In this document: one piece after another, positions 44,274 through 56,765 of the stretch
How the letters are laid out: each line of letters starts with the position of its first letter
How positions within the stretch are numbered: the first letter of the stretch is position 1
Origin: Austropuccinia psidii
Taxonomy: Eukaryota > Basidiomycota > Pucciniomycetes > Pucciniales > Sphaerophragmiaceae
Assembly (NCBI GenBank): GCA_023105745.1
Contig: JALGQZ010000015.1
Location: forward strand, 3,102,999-3,166,998
Length of the DNA stretch: 64,000 bases
Direction of reading: 5' to 3'
The notes under the pieces: generated by a model
Seen by the model: only the letters and a program-made list of their open reading frames with translations
Database searches by the model: none
What the model was told of the DNA's origin: nothing
Translations under genes and position numbers: made by a program

Positions 44274-45951
44274 GTACCCCCCACCTTGAGTGGTGAGCTC
44301 CTGAGCACCAAAAAAAGTTAAAAGCCTGTTGAGGCTTTTGAGAAGGATTGGACATAGGGATTCCACAGTTATTGAATCTTGAAAGAAACTTTTCTGACTG
44401 GTAAGAGGTGGCATATGATGTGAGGATGATTTGTTCTTTTAACATTTGGCTTTGGAAGTTTTGAACAATCGAGTTGTGGTAAAGATTTGGCATTAAGATG
44501 ATAAGAAAGAGAAAATTTTGAAAAAGGTATAAATAAAGAAAGATAAAATAAAAACATAAAAATAATAAAAGAAAAATAAATAGAAATGAAATTCTGGAGG
44601 GAGATTCCAATCTTCATCATGGAAGTTGAAAGCTTATTTGAATAGGCCAAGGACCTGAAAAACAAGATTTCATTCCAGGTGCTCACAGAGTGGCCAATGT
44701 GATGTTTTGAAAGATTGTGGACCCCTAAGGGAAAGTGCATACCAGGAGAGGAGCTTACTTTTTGTAGTTACCACTCCCACCAGTGCCATAAAAAATGAAA
44801 ACATTTTTCTGAAGGAATAAATTGAAATAGGAAGACTTGGAAAGTGAAAAGAAGAATGAATGGTCCATTTGCCCAAGTGAAAATTGCCATAAGGATTGGA
44901 ATTGGTGTTGCAAGCTTGGCCAGAGTCCTGTGTTCAGAAAATTGACAAGTACTCACAGAGTGGGAAAGGTGATTCTTACAATAAGAAGGGGTAGAATAAC
45001 TTTAAAGGTTCATACAAGAAGTGGGACATACTTTTGGTAATTCCTCTCCCCACCAAGAACCATATGAAAAGTCAAGCTCTTAAAGAATTGGGTCCTGGCT
45101 TCTCAGGATATAAAGAACAAAAATCCTTGAGAAGTTCATTGCAATTCTTGATGTTTTTGGTTGGTTCCAAAGTGGATCTTTCTGGGTCTTGACTGAAACC
45201 TTTCCATTCCACCAAATACCATAAGTTTTCTTTCTTGAGATTTAAGTCAAGTATTTGAAAGAATTCCCACTCCTCTTCTTCAATGATGATTGGAGGAGGA
45301 GGCTCTTGATGCCAATTTGGGATTGTTGATGTCTTGACTGGTTCAAGGAGAGAAATGTTGAAGACTGGGTGGATGGATTTCCATTGGTAAGGAAGCTTGA
45401 GGTGGTAAGCATGAGTACTGACTTTCTTAAAGATTGGAAAAGGACCCAACCATCTTTCAGACAGTTTTTTTGTGGGTCTAGTTGATTTGATGTTCTTGGA
45501 AGAAAGCCATACCATGTCACCAGGATTGAAAACAGGCGGACTTGCTCTACTTTTATCTGCATATGTCTTAAACCTGTTTATGTCAACTTCAAGTTCTCTC
45601 TTGACATCTTTCTTGACTCATTGGATTTGGTTGATACCTTCCAGCAGGAGTATCTTGAGTGAGCTGAACTGAGGCAAAGTGTGGATCTCTTACACAAAAG
45701 GTGAAAAACAGTGATTGTTTTGTTGAAGAGTGGTCAGAATTATTTCAAGAAAAATCAGCCAGAGAGAGTAAGATGTTCCAATAATCTTGATTATGACTGA
45801 CAGACAACTAAGGTGCTGTTCTAGTAGCTGATTTACCCTGTCTGTCTGTCCATCAGTCTCTGGGTGTTAAGCAGTTGACAGATCTCTTGAAATCTCAAGC
45901 TTCTGAAAAAGATTGGTCCAAAAGGAAGAAAAAAAAATTGAACCTCTATCA
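44274..45951 (-). pseudogene. Chromodomain Gypsy element, 3' part: integrase C-terminus, chromodomain, 3' UTR
   Basis: From the insertion point leftwards, the minus strand reads SDRGSIFFSSFWTNLF, then an in-frame TAA (45867-45869), then HPETDGQTDRVNQLLEQHL: the second Asp and the Glu block of the DDE integrase core. The 45072-45515 frame has KLSERWLGPFPIFKKVSTHA, IHPVFNISLLEPVK and a clear chromodomain, LWYLVEWKGF...NIKNCNELLKDF. Between the stop and the 3' LTR lie about 800 bp with a degenerate 273-bp tandem duplication (CTCACAGAGTGG at 44679 and 44952). Chromodomain integrases direct insertion to modified histones. The 5' part of the same element continues at 55920-56719. Confidence 0.88.
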
Positions 45952-45956
45952 CTGAC
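45952..45956. other. Target-site duplication, left copy, element 2 (CTGAC)
   Basis: CTGAC abuts the left LTR of element 2 and recurs at 55915-55919 on the right. The bases lie in codons of the integrase block before SDRGS of the host retroelement. Confidence 0.92.
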
Positions 45957-47737
45957 TGTAAGGTGTAGATATGAAACTTCAATAAAATATCAAGTACTTT
46001 TCCTGTCCACAAAATTGGTATAAGGTAAATTTATTTCAAGATAGTAAGAATTGTCTTTTTGAAGAGAAAAAAAGTCAATTTTATTGTTTTCAACTTTGTA
46101 AGTATAAAAAAATAATATAATAAAAATTTATTGTTTAACCAACAATAAAGATTTATCCAAAAATACTCTACAAGAAATATTTAAGGCTACAAAAGAAATT
46201 TCTTCAAGAGCATTTTCAACTGGAATTAATTGAGCAAAAAACTGCAAGAAATTAATTAAATAAAAAAGTCTTTAAAAGGATATTTAAAGAGGAAACACTC
46301 CCAAAAGTGACCACAGTGAATTTGGAAACAAAGTGACAAAGTGAACAGTGATGAAAGATGCTTTAATTCACTTTTGGGGTGGTTCAGGGGTAAAAATGAT
46401 TATAAGACTTACAAAAAATGATTCTAATGATTTTTTCAAGTGGTTAAAAGGTTTAAAATGATATAAAAAGGGTGGTTGGAATCTTTTATTGATTGGTTTA
46501 ACAGTGCTTAAACTAATTATAAAAAGGAAAAGATTCTAACATGAAGAGAAAAGTGGGGCAAAAAAGACATTCTTTTATAGCTATCAATTTTCTTACTCCA
46601 AAAGTAAAATTTACTCTTTTCAGTCGTGAAAAAGTTTCTGAAAACAGAAAAGCCAATTATGGCATCATTGAACCCTGGTTTAGACCAAAAAAGGGCCGGT
46701 TTGAGCCATTTTTTGCTATTTTTAGCCATTTTAGACCCTTAAATCAGCCATTAGTATAGCAATACCTGGTCTGGAGCCTTCAAAACACTTCTTTATATGT
46801 GTAAGAGGCGTAGAAACCAGTTAAAACTGTTTTTACCAACATTATTTTAGCTTGCGGGTAGTTTTACCCTCCTGGCAGCAGTTAAAACTACCCTGGTTGG
46901 TATCAAAACCTCATCATCAATTGAGTCACAGACCCTGTCACTCAATTCCAGGCCAAAATAATGAACCTTTGTGTGGATTATGACATCTCATGCCAATCAG
47001 CAAGGATTTTGGGGGTCTAGCTCCCCCTTAGAGCTAGAGTGTCTTTCCCCCCCAGAATTAATCTTTCCAATTTATTTTTTCTTTAATTCCTCATCATTTA
47101 TTACAATTATAATTTACATATGTAATTCAATTGACTTTTTAATTACACATCTGTAATAATTGATACCTCATATGTAAATTAAAGTTCACTTATGTAATAC
47201 ATGCGCACATTTTAACATTACAATTGAAAATACTTCAATTCCTCATAACTTCTAAGCTAAACACAACACCTCAATTTTAACACAAAATTGATGATTGAAA
47301 CCACAGGTGGTGTGAATTAAATCAAGTTTTTGAGGATCTTCTTACTTTTGTACAAAAAATACTAAAAACTTAATTTAAGCTTATTTACAGTTGATTTACA
47401 GAAATTTCATCCAGAGTTGACCCCACTTTATTTTCTATGAGGAATTAAATGGTGTGATAATTTCTTTATGTTTATTTATTGGATAGAAAGCTATAATATA
47501 TTCTATATAAATTTTTACAAATAATATTTTAATTTCATCATTTTTATTAAAAATTCATTTTTGCTTAATTTTTACAAGTAAAAATGTATTTTCATAATTT
47601 TAAATTTTTAAATATAAATTTGTATTTATATTTAATTTTTTATTTTGAAATATGAATAACTTTATTTTATTTATATTTGTATCTTAATTTATCATTTGTG
47701 GTCTTTTGGGTGTATGAAAATACCTCTAAGGCTCACA
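45957..47737 (-). repeat. 3' LTR of element 2
   Basis: Aligns with 54092-55914 and, inverted, with the element 1 LTRs. The TATA octamer on the minus strand is at 46572-46579. Confidence 0.9.
46572..46579 (-). promoter_or_regulatory. TATA box in element 2 3' LTR
   Basis: CTTTTATA on +, i.e. TATAAAAG on the minus strand, in the conserved context. Confidence 0.6.
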
Positions 47738-47761
47738 TTCCCTCCCCCTAAAAAGAGAATA

Positions 47762-48997
47762 TTACTTTGTAATATTTTTATTTCTAGTGTGCCTGAACCT
47801 TCTGAGAAGTTTATTAGCTTTAGGTATGTCTTTTTCTGGCAACCATTTCTCTTCACAAGTTGGGTCACTGCACCTAACAATATATTACCTTACTTTGTTG
47901 GTTCTCAACTTTCTTTCTTTGAGAACCTTGGTAATTTTCTTACTTCTGGATGACTCAATAGGAGGTATAACTTGGGGAACTTTTTTCCTCAAGGGAAATT
48001 TTTCAGCATCACTAGATTTATATGGCTTTATCAAGCTTACTGGAAATTTAGGATGCTTATTGCTAAGTTCTTCAGATAACTCTAATTCAACAGCATTTTC
48101 CCCATGGAGGGCCTTAATAACAAAGGGTCCTGCAAACAGGTCTTTCAGATTTTTACATCCTTTGATGTTATTGAAGCTAGTGGTGGATACAACAACTAAA
48201 TCCCACACTTTGAAATCTGGAGTTGCATGTGATTTATCCCATTTGTCCTTAGCATATGCAAAAGAGTCTAAAATACACCTTACTGCATGCTTTCTAGCTT
48301 TTTCTAGCATTCCCTTGAAGCTAGCAGCTGTGGGATGTATTTCAATCAAATCTTTCCTCATGGAATCTTGGGGTAATTTGGGGTTCCATCCCTTTTCTAG
48401 GATAGCAGGAGTTTGATGGGTACTGGCATGGATTGATGTTTTATATGCTAATTATAGTGCTGGTAACACGGTGCACAAATCATGGGTAAATACACCACAA
48501 TCTTTGAATTCAAGGCCATATGCACAAAATGTTCTTACCATGTCCTCAAAGGTCTGGATCATCCTTTCATCTAGACCATCAGTTTGTGGGTGGTAGGCTG
48601 TAGAGAAGGACAGCTTAGTTCCAAATAATTGGTGATGATCTGTCCATAGTGCTGAAGTGAATTTGGGATCCCTGTCACTAATGATATTTGTAAATATACC
48701 AGTCAATGAAACTACTCTATTCCATATCAGAAGAGCTGTATCCATGACTGTATCATCTTTGTGACATGGTAAAAAGATTGGAGCTTTACTGAATCTGTCT
48801 AAAATCACTAGGCAAGAATTATAACTTCTGTAACCTCCTGGTGGTAGGCCAGTTACCCAATCAACATGGACAATTTCCCAAGGTCTGCTGGGTTCTTTTA
48901 TTCTCATCATATTTCCAAGTCTCTTGCCAGTGGATTTATTTGCCTTTTGACATCTGTCACAGGTTTTGAAATACTCTGCAACATCTTTCTGCCACAT
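47762..48997 (-). pseudogene. Integrase region of element 2
   Basis: 48452-48997 holds the zinc-site end (CDRCQKANKSTGKRL) and the core with all three catalytic acidic residues in place: Asp in VHVDWVTGLPPGG, Asp in NIISDRDPKFTSALW and Glu in DGLDERMIQTFEDM. 47885-48361 is the C-terminal part (MRKDLIEIHPTAASFKGM, FPVSLIKPYKSSDAEKF). An in-frame TAA near 47885 is followed by a chromodomain-like tail ending LLRRFRHTRNKNITK and TAA 47762. The frame is lost between 48361 and 48452. It would insert cDNA into the genome. Confidence 0.87.
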
Positions 48998-49304
48998 TGG
49001 CCACCATATTCAGGTCTTCCCTTTTTCTCTTGTTCTGTCTTCAGACAGATTTCCTGAAAAGGGGCTGTCATGGCATTCTTTTAGTGCAAGATTGATTAAT
49101 GACCTGTCGCACAACTGTCATGACACATGTGTGCTTGGTTCCGTGGTAAATTATACCATCCAGTAGGTGAAATCTTCCTTCATCATAATATTTCTTCCAT
49201 ACTTCATTCAAGGAATGTATTAGAGAGTTTTCTTTGCAGTCTTTGTTAAGTAATTGGCATACGATGCTACAATTCTTATCTTGAGTGTAACTATTTCTTA
49301 CTTC

Positions 49305-50926
49305 TTAAAAGAAGGTGGTATTCAAGTCTGTAATACTTATTCCTTCTATTGGGATCTGTGGTGAAGCTTCTTCTGGCACATAAGCAGGATTATCAATATC
49401 ATTTGGTAATGGGCATCTGCTTAGTCCATCTGCATTTTTGTGAACATTCCCATCTTTATGAACAATATTCATATTGCCCCTGTATTCTTGTATGGCTATT
49501 TGCCATCTGAGCATATGTCTGTTAGGTGTTTTCATGTTTAAAAGTGATTTGAAAGCTGTACAATCTGCTATCACTTCAAAAACACATCCCTCTAAGAAGT
49601 AGTTCAGTTTTTCCAAGGCCCAGGTAAGGCATAGACATTCCATTTGACTTTCTCCATATCTGGCTTCAGTTGGTTTTTTTTGCCTGTATATGAAACATAT
49701 GGGTCCTTCCACAGGTTTATCATTTATGATCTGGACTTGGTGAAGTGCAGCACCCAGCCCATCCCCTGATGCATCAATATACAATTTAAAAGGTAATTTA
49801 AAGTCTGGCATCAGTAAGAGTGGAGCAGTGGTCAAGGCTTCTCTTAGAGACTCAAAAGCTTTGACTCTGTCAACAGTCATTTCAAATACTGTGTCTTTTT
49901 CAGACAATTGATAAAGTGGTCTTGCTATGGATGCAAAATCTTTAATGTGTTGCCTGTAATATCCTGAAAAACCTAAAAATGACTGAATTTCCTTTTTGTT
50001 CTGAGGCATGGGTTTTAGCAATACTGCTGCAACTTTGTTTTTGTCAATTCGAAGGTACAAACCAGATGAAACATGTCCTAGTGCTTTAAGTTCTTTAAAT
50101 CCAAAATGACATTTCTTCAAAGAGATTTTCATGTTTACTGATTGAATTTTTGTCAAAAATCTGGACAATCTTTACATGTGCTCTTCCCAAGTCTTGGAAC
50201 AGACAATAATGTCATCAATGTAAATGATTAACCATCCCTCTGAAAGTTCTTCAGGGAAGATTTCATTTATCATTCTTTTCAAGTGTGAAGGTGCATTTTT
50301 GATACCAAAGGGCATTCTTAAATATTCATACACTCCACAATAAATAATAATTCTCAAATATTTTCTTGCTCTTAGTGTCACCACATTTTGATGGATATTT
50401 GAGTAAGGGAAATTTGTATTTTTGGTATTGGGTACCTATATGGAACAGTGTTAGTGTTCAGCGCTCTAAAGTCTCCAACCATTCTGGATTTTCCATTATG
50501 CCATGCCACTATTACTGGTGTAGTTATTTCTACCTCTTCATTTTGGCCAACTTTTCTGATTACACCAAGGTATACAACTTCTTTGATATAAGTTTCCAGA
50601 GCTTCTCTTGACTTGGGACTTTCTGGGGATGCAGGTCTCCTTAAGAGTGGTCGATAGGGTCTTTCAATATTAAGAATGATGTCAACTTCATGACGAATAA
50701 TTGCTCCTAGATGCTCTTTGTCTGAAGCAAATGCTCCTTTGTGGTCATACAAAAGGGAAGAAAGTTCATTTTCTTGTTTATCAGTCAGATGAAGGCTTAT
50801 TTCAGCCTCCCTCAACTGTTCATATTTTAATTTTTCCAATTCCAAGTTGACTTGTGATACTTTATCTACCATAATTGGTTTTTTAAATGGTAAAAAAGGC
50901 AAATTTCTGACGCTTATTTCCTCCAA
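49305..50926 (-). pseudogene. Reverse transcriptase and RNase H of element 2
   Basis: Three overlapping or abutting frames cover the domain. 50378-50926 gives the linker and RT start (LLRRPASPESPKSREALE, RMVGDFRALNTNTVPYRYPI). 50172-50384 gives the palm, ending EGWLIIYIDDIIVCSKTW with YIDD at 50211-50222 and a TAA four codons after EEH. 49305-50168 gives the connection ([20 protein letters not shown]) and RNase H ([54 protein letters not shown]). Only two interruptions lie in about 540 codons, so this is the best-preserved pol segment in the window. Confidence 0.9.
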
Positions 50927-52154
50927 TAGTAAAGTATCTGTCTTTGTTGTTATGCAAATCTATCCAATACATGATTAAATAGTCATTTCCCAATATAAAA
51001 TGGGTACTAGAGCAGTTTTCCATCACAACAAATTCAAATGTGATTCTTAAATTTCCATTAATGTGTGGGAATATGACATTGGTCTCAAAAATTCCTAATT
51101 CTTTCATTGGATTACTTGAACTATTGAATTTTATACCATCAATTGGTAACAATTGGTCTTCAAAATTTGGTACACAGGTTTTAAGAAAAGATTTAACAAC
51201 ACAAGAGCAGAAGGCTCCTGGGTCAAGAAAAGGCTTAGTGGGCATATTGTCAATCACCACTTCTGTTACACAGGAGTTACCAGCTGTATAACCTTTCCCT
51301 CTGTTTTCTGTTGTTTTCATAAGTTGTGCATCTTGAACTTTTGATAAATCAAGTTGACTATTGATCAATTGTGGCAAGTGGGAATAAGATTCCATGATGT
51401 CAAAAGTGGCATTAATATCTTCTATATCTTTTGAAGATTCAGAAAATATTGATGACTTATCGTCTGAATTGTCTTGAATTATGTCATCTTTTTCAACATC
51501 AGGTTCCTTTTCAATATCAATTTCATTGATTTCCCCCCTTTTTGGACATGTCTTGGCTAGATGGGTGGTGCTTTGGAAAATATGGCACTTTCTGACTGTA
51601 TCTGCAGATTTATACTTATCATTAGAATTTTCTTTGGAGTTTTTGTCCACAGAATCTTTCCAAGGTGTATTAAACCTTGGTTTGAGATTCACCCTACTAG
51701 AACCAATTTTGGTTCTAGTGGTTACTTCTTTTAATATATTGATAATATCTTTTGCTGAAGATTGTTCAGTATTCCTGCTTTTGACAGCATGCTCTAAGTC
51801 ACCTCCACATTGTCTCAGAATATTTTTGTGGATCATAAATTCTGACATGTCAGGTTATAATGCTGTTAGTCTGTCTTTTTGTTGGCAAAACCATGGTAAA
51901 GCTTTGTCTTTATCAGAATTAAATTTGGAAGATTCAAAGGCTGTCTCCACTTTAAATCTCTAAGCATCATTGGCCCATTTGTTGATAATTTGGGGTGTCC
52001 ACCAAGTCCAACTTTGGTGTCCATGTGCTTGTCTTAATTTGATATACCATCTGTGAGGTGATCTGGTAAACAAGGTGTTAAATCTTGCTGTTACCAATCT
52101 GTCTGGTGATTCAAAACCTTTTTTAATCATTTCAATTCCTCTTATGGATTCCAT
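50883..52154 (-). pseudogene. Capsid end, zinc-knuckle relic and protease of element 2
   Basis: 51960-52154 has the capsid-like MESIRGIEMIKKGFE and WYIKLRQAHGHQSW. 50883-51848 is a 321-codon open frame with KCHIFQSTTHLAKTCPKRG (second Cys replaced by Phe, as in element 1), an acidic linker DIEKEPDVEKDDIIQDNSDD, the protease motif FLDPGAFCSCVVKSF, and the end VMENCSSTHFILGNDYLIMY. One break separates it from the capsid part. Domain roles are inferred from order and motif. Confidence 0.8.
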
Positions 52155-52424
52155 ATGATCATATTATCCTTCACCACGGAAGTGAGGCCATTCTTTAAGC
52201 TTTGGTACTTCTTTCAAAAGTGCTTTGCTCATTGATGGTTCCAAGTTATGAAAAGTAGTGGATAATTCATTTTTTAACTGTGAATTATCAGGATCTGATA
52301 CTTGTGGATTTGGAATCCTTGTGCCCTCATTTTAATTCAGAGGTTTAGAAATTCTTGGTAAGGTGTTCTGTATTTTCTCAATATCATTCATTTTGATGTT
52401 GCTACACCTTTGGAAATTCCTGTA

Positions 52425-53866
52425 TCAATGTTGGAAGGCTTGTATTAAATTTATTACTTCAATTTTATACATGTCTTCTTTATGTGTCAGTTCTTGCCAT
52501 AACTCTGTCTGTCTTGTATTATCAGCAGTGACTTGATTCAATTTCATTGATAATTTTGATACTTCTGCTTGAGAAGCATCAAAAAACGTTTTCAACGCAA
52601 TGGTATATGTCTTTACTTCAGAAAATGAATTTGAAATTTCATCAAGGAATTTGTTGTTATCTGTCTTGATAATACTTATGGCTTGTTTAATTCTTGTTTC
52701 AATTATGTCATCACTATTGAATTTAGAATATTTGTCTGTTAACTCTTTAAAAATGGAAGATTTTTCATTTATTTTATTGCCAAAAGAATTATCATTATTG
52801 GAAGTTTCAATTGTTCTTAAGACTTTTTCAAAACACATCAGCGCTTCATTAATTTGGCACAGACTCAAGTTGTTTGTTTCAATGTTGTTACAAATGGTTC
52901 CATTTTTGTCAGAAAAATGGTTTTTCACATCATTTATAGCTTCATACAACTCTGGGATTGAATCAGATATGTCAGAAATAATTTCTGGAATCTTAATCTG
53001 GCTTCCTTCTTCTTCTGTAATTCCATCATGGTTCTGGCCATCTGAAATACATCTTCCATGGCATCCTGCTGAATCCTTGGAATCCTGTAGCCCTGGCTGT
53101 AAGGCTTTGGTGCTGGTGCCTTCCCTTTGCCCTTGTTTTTAGTTGTGGCTACTTTTTAGCTTTGAAATTGCTGCTGCTGGCCACTGGGTCTGGTCTTGGC
53201 ACTTGCTTTGGTGGTGGAGGGTTGTTTTTCCTCCATTCTGCTGTTAAAAGCATCATATCCTTCTTTTCCATCAATGGATGCCATCCATTGAGTAACTTGC
53301 AAGTGTTGGGATGACCCAGAAATTTTCTTACAGTCAGGTACGAGTTCATGTAGCTTTTCCACAGATCTGCAAGGATCTGGTACTGTTTTTGCTGCAGTGC
53401 ATTTTTGTAAGCCTTCTGGCTGGCTTTGTAAATGTCCACTGAGGCTTCTTGTGGGGGTTTCAGCTCTTTTTGAAGGTAAAATAGTGTCATAAGCTTCAAA
53501 ATTCAACAATTAATTGTTGTGGAAGTCTTTTACTGACCCTTTTCCTCCTGTGTGTGATTGGCTTCTGCCATAATCACCTCTACAACCTGTTTGGGAGCTG
53601 CTTGAGGGCTTATAGGTTGCTCCTGATATGATTGAAGGCATTTTTTATGATTAAGAAGGTTTAAAATTGTAATTTTACGTCAAAAACTTACTATTTGCCA
53701 AATATTTAGCTTTCTGAAGAGTATCACTGATATCCAGGTTGATTAATTCAGAAGAAATTGGCTCTTGTTTGTTTTTCTGAGTTATAATAACAGTGCTTGA
53801 AGGAATAATGCTAGTAACTGTGGAGGCTGTTTCAATATTTTCTTGTCTTACCATGTTGTCAGACAC
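52425..53866 (-). pseudogene. Gag N-terminal region of element 2 (probable introns)
   Basis: ATG 53866 (MSDNMVRQENIETASTV). The first exon ends at GTAAGTTTTT as in element 1. Next come 53156-53509 (overlapping frames; one reads QEASVDIYKASQKAYKNALQ and LTVRKFLGHPNTCKLLNGWH) and 52425-52949 (MYEAINDVKNHFSDKNGTIC...IKQAISIIKTDNNKFLDEIS, predicted coiled coil). The shared donor site in two diverged copies is the best evidence that Gag is spliced or that full-length and spliced forms exist. Confidence 0.7.
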
Positions 53867-54091
53867 TGAAATTGGAAAAAAGCCAATTAATTAAGTAAAA
53901 AAATCTTTTTCAAAAGAGAAATAAAAAATAAATCCTCACTTATAATTATAAAAAGAAATTATTATTTTTTTAAGGATTTTTGTGAATTATAGGTGTTTTT
54001 TATATATTATTAAATTTTCCAATATACGAAAAAAGACTGAAAAAGTAAAAAAGTTATGTCACAGGTAAGATATCATGGCTTGGCCCCCAAA

Positions 54092-55914
54092 TGTAAGGTG
54101 TAAATATGAAACTTTGATAAAATATCAAGTACTTTTCCTGTCCTCAAAATTGGTATGAGGTAAATTTATTTGAAAATAGTAGAAATAGTATTTTTAAAGA
54201 GAAAACACGCCAATTTTATTGTTTTCAACTTTGTAAGTATAAAACAATAATATAATAAAAATTTATTGTTTAACCAACAATAAAGATTTACCCAAAAATA
54301 CTCTACAAGAGATATTTAAGGCTACAAAAGAAATTTCTTCAAGAGCATTTTCAATTGGAATTAATTGAAAAAAGAACTGCAAGAAATTAATTAAAGAACA
54401 AAGTCTTTAAAAAGGTATTTAGAGAGAAAACACACCCAAAAGTGACCAGAATGAATTTGGAAGCAAAGTGACAAAGTTAGCAGTGATGAAAGATGCTTTA
54501 ATTCACTTTTGGGGTGGTTCAGGGGTAAAAATTATTATAAGACTTACAAACAATGATTATAATGATTTTTTCACGTGGTTAAAAGGTTCAAAATTATATT
54601 AAAAGGGTGGTTGGAATCTTTTATTTATTGGTTTAACAGTGCTTCAACTAATTATAAAAAGGAAAAGATTCTAACATGAAGCGAAAAGTGGGGCAAAGGA
54701 GACATTCTTTTATAGCTATCAATTTTCTTACTCCAAAAGTAAAATTTAATCTTGTAAGTCGTGAAAAATGGTCTGACAACAGAAAAGCCAATTATGGCAT
54801 CATTGAACCCTGGTTTAGACCAAAAAAGGACTGGTTTAAGCCATTTTTCCATTTTTAGCCATTTTAGACCCTTAAATCAGCCATTACTATAGCAATACCT
54901 TGTCTAGAGCCTTCAAAGCATGTCAGAATGTGTGTAGGAGGCTTAGAAATCAGTCAAAACTGTTTTTGCTAACATTGTTTCATTTTAAGGGTAATTTTAC
55001 CCTCTTGGCAGCAGTTAAAACTACCCTGGTTGGTATCAAAACCTCATCATCAATTGAGTCACAGACCCTGTCACTCAATTCCAGGCCAAAAGTAATGAAA
55101 TTTTGCGTTGGTTTTGACATCTCACGGCAGTCAGCAAGGACTTTGGGGGTCTAGCTCCCCCTTAGAGCTAGCATGTCTCTCCCCCCCAGAATTAATCTTT
55201 CCAATTGATTTTTTCTTTAATTCCTCATCATGTATTAAAATTATAATTTACATATGTAATTCAATTGACTTTTTAATTACACATCTGTAATAATTGATAC
55301 CTCATATGTAAATTAAAGTTCACTTATGTAATACACGTGCACATTTTGACATTTCAATTGAAAATACTTCAATTCCTCATAACTTGTAAGTTAAACACAA
55401 CACCTCAATTTTAACACAAAATTGATGGTTAACACCACATGTGGTGTGAATTAAATTAAGGTTTTTGAGGATTTTCATACTTTTGTACAAAAAATACTAA
55501 AAACTTATATAAGCGTATTTAGAGTTGAGTTACAGAAATTTCATCCAGAGGTGACCCCATTTTAATTTTTGTGAGGAATCCAATAGTGTGATAATTTCTT
55601 TATGTTTATTTATTGGCTAAAAAGGTATAATATATTTTATATAAATTTTTACCAAAAATATTTTAATTTCATGATTTTTATTAAAAATTCATTTTTACTT
55701 AATTTTTACAAATAAAAATGTATTTTCATAATTTTAAATTTTATTGTAATTTTATTTTTAAATTATAATTAAATTTTTATTTTAAAATATAAATTTGTAT
55801 TTATATTTCAATTTTTTATTTTTATAATAAAAATAAATTTGTTTTATTTATATTTGTATCATAATTTATCATTTGTGGTCTTTTGGGTATATGAAAATAC
55901 CTCTAAGGCTCGCA
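54092..55914 (-). repeat. 5' LTR of element 2
   Basis: 1,823 bp; TATA octamer on the minus strand at 54707-54714. The inner edge is followed on the minus strand by TTTGGGGGCCAAGCC, the presumed primer-binding site. Confidence 0.9.
54707..54714 (-). promoter_or_regulatory. TATA box in element 2 5' LTR
   Basis: CTTTTATA on +; TATAAAAG on the element strand, in the shared context. Confidence 0.65.
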
Positions 55915-55919
55915 CTGAC
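55915..55919. other. Target-site duplication, right copy, element 2 (CTGAC)
   Basis: Identical to 45952-45956. Confidence 0.92.
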
Positions 55920-56719
55920 AATGCTTGAAGGAAGGCCATGTTTGGAAATGATATTCTTGATGAATAAAAGGGCAAAATCCAACAAAGTTATTGAAGACAT
56001 TGTCGGAATAAAAACTTCCATTTTTGAGAGTCTGTCCACTATGACCAGAATTGAGTCAAAGTCATTGGAAAGTGGAAGTTGAAAGATAAATTCCATTGAA
56101 AGACCAATCCAAGGACCATTTGGAATTGCAAGAGGTTTGAGGAGTCCAAACTTCTGGTGATGGATATTCTTGTTTCTTGAACACTGTTGACAACATTAGA
56201 CATAATCCTTCATAAATTGAGTAATGCCAAGCCAGTGGAAATCCCGCTTGACAAGCTTGAGGGCCTTCTCTTGGCCAGGGTGTCCAGCTAGAGGAGAATA
56301 ATGACACTTTTGAAGAATGCTCAGCTGAATTGTGGGGTCATTTGGGACCACCACCCAATCTTTGAATAAGAGACGTTGGGAAGACAAATCAACAGAATAA
56401 TCTTGGACAGATTTACATTTAACAAATTCTTGAAGGATACTTCTGCACTGAGAGTCTTGCCATAGTCTCTTTTGAATTGATTCAATAAAATTTGAAAATC
56501 ATTCCACCTTTACTGCAAAAAATCTTGAGGGTTGAACTTCATCTTGGTTAATGAGTTGTTGGGAATTCATTGGATTCTTGCTGGTTAAATCCTCCCCCCT
56601 CTCCAGATAAACATTTTCCTGACGTGATAAGGCATCCGGAAGAGTAGCTAGGCAGCCAGGGCAGTAAGTGATAGAGAAATGAAATTCAGAGAGGAATTAA
56701 GACCAGCGGGCTTGACAGA
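55920..56719 (-). pseudogene. Chromodomain Gypsy element, 5' part: RNase H end and integrase N-terminus
   Basis: On the minus strand, from 56719: an RNase H tail reading ARWS, an in-frame TAA, then FLSEFHFSITYCPGCLATLP and DALSRQENVYLERGEDL; then the integrase zinc region ILQKCHYSPLAGHPGQEKAL...VKRDFHW (His pair) with CQQC just downstream; then the core start MEFIFQLPLSNDFDSILVIV (first catalytic Asp in IVDRLSKMEVFIP), ending KHGLPSSIVS at the element 2 junction. The remaining part is at 44274-45951. Upstream pol sequence is cut off by element B at 56720. Confidence 0.87.
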
Positions 56720-56765
56720 CACCAGGGCAAATCTTGCATTAATTGTGGGAAATTGACTTCACATC
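56720..56765 (+). repeat. Left terminal inverted repeat of element B
   Basis: Matches 18272-18317. Three CpG sites of the element A terminus are CA or TG here. Confidence 0.7.

Larger units (their letters stand above)
45957..55914 (-). mobile_element. Ty3/Gypsy LTR retrotransposon, element 2 (complete, nested)
   Basis: A 9.96-kb minus-strand element of the element 1 family. LTRs are 45957-47737 and 54092-55914 (both TGTAAGGTGT...at the left edge as read on +). A primer-binding-site-like TTGGGGGCCAAGCC lies inside the right LTR, and a purine tract inside the left. Target duplication CTGAC on both sides. Reading frames are longer than in element 1 and more catalytic residues survive, but each domain is still interrupted. 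LTRs differ at scattered sites, so the insertion is not recent. It is inserted into the integrase gene of a chromodomain Gypsy element. Confidence 0.95.
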
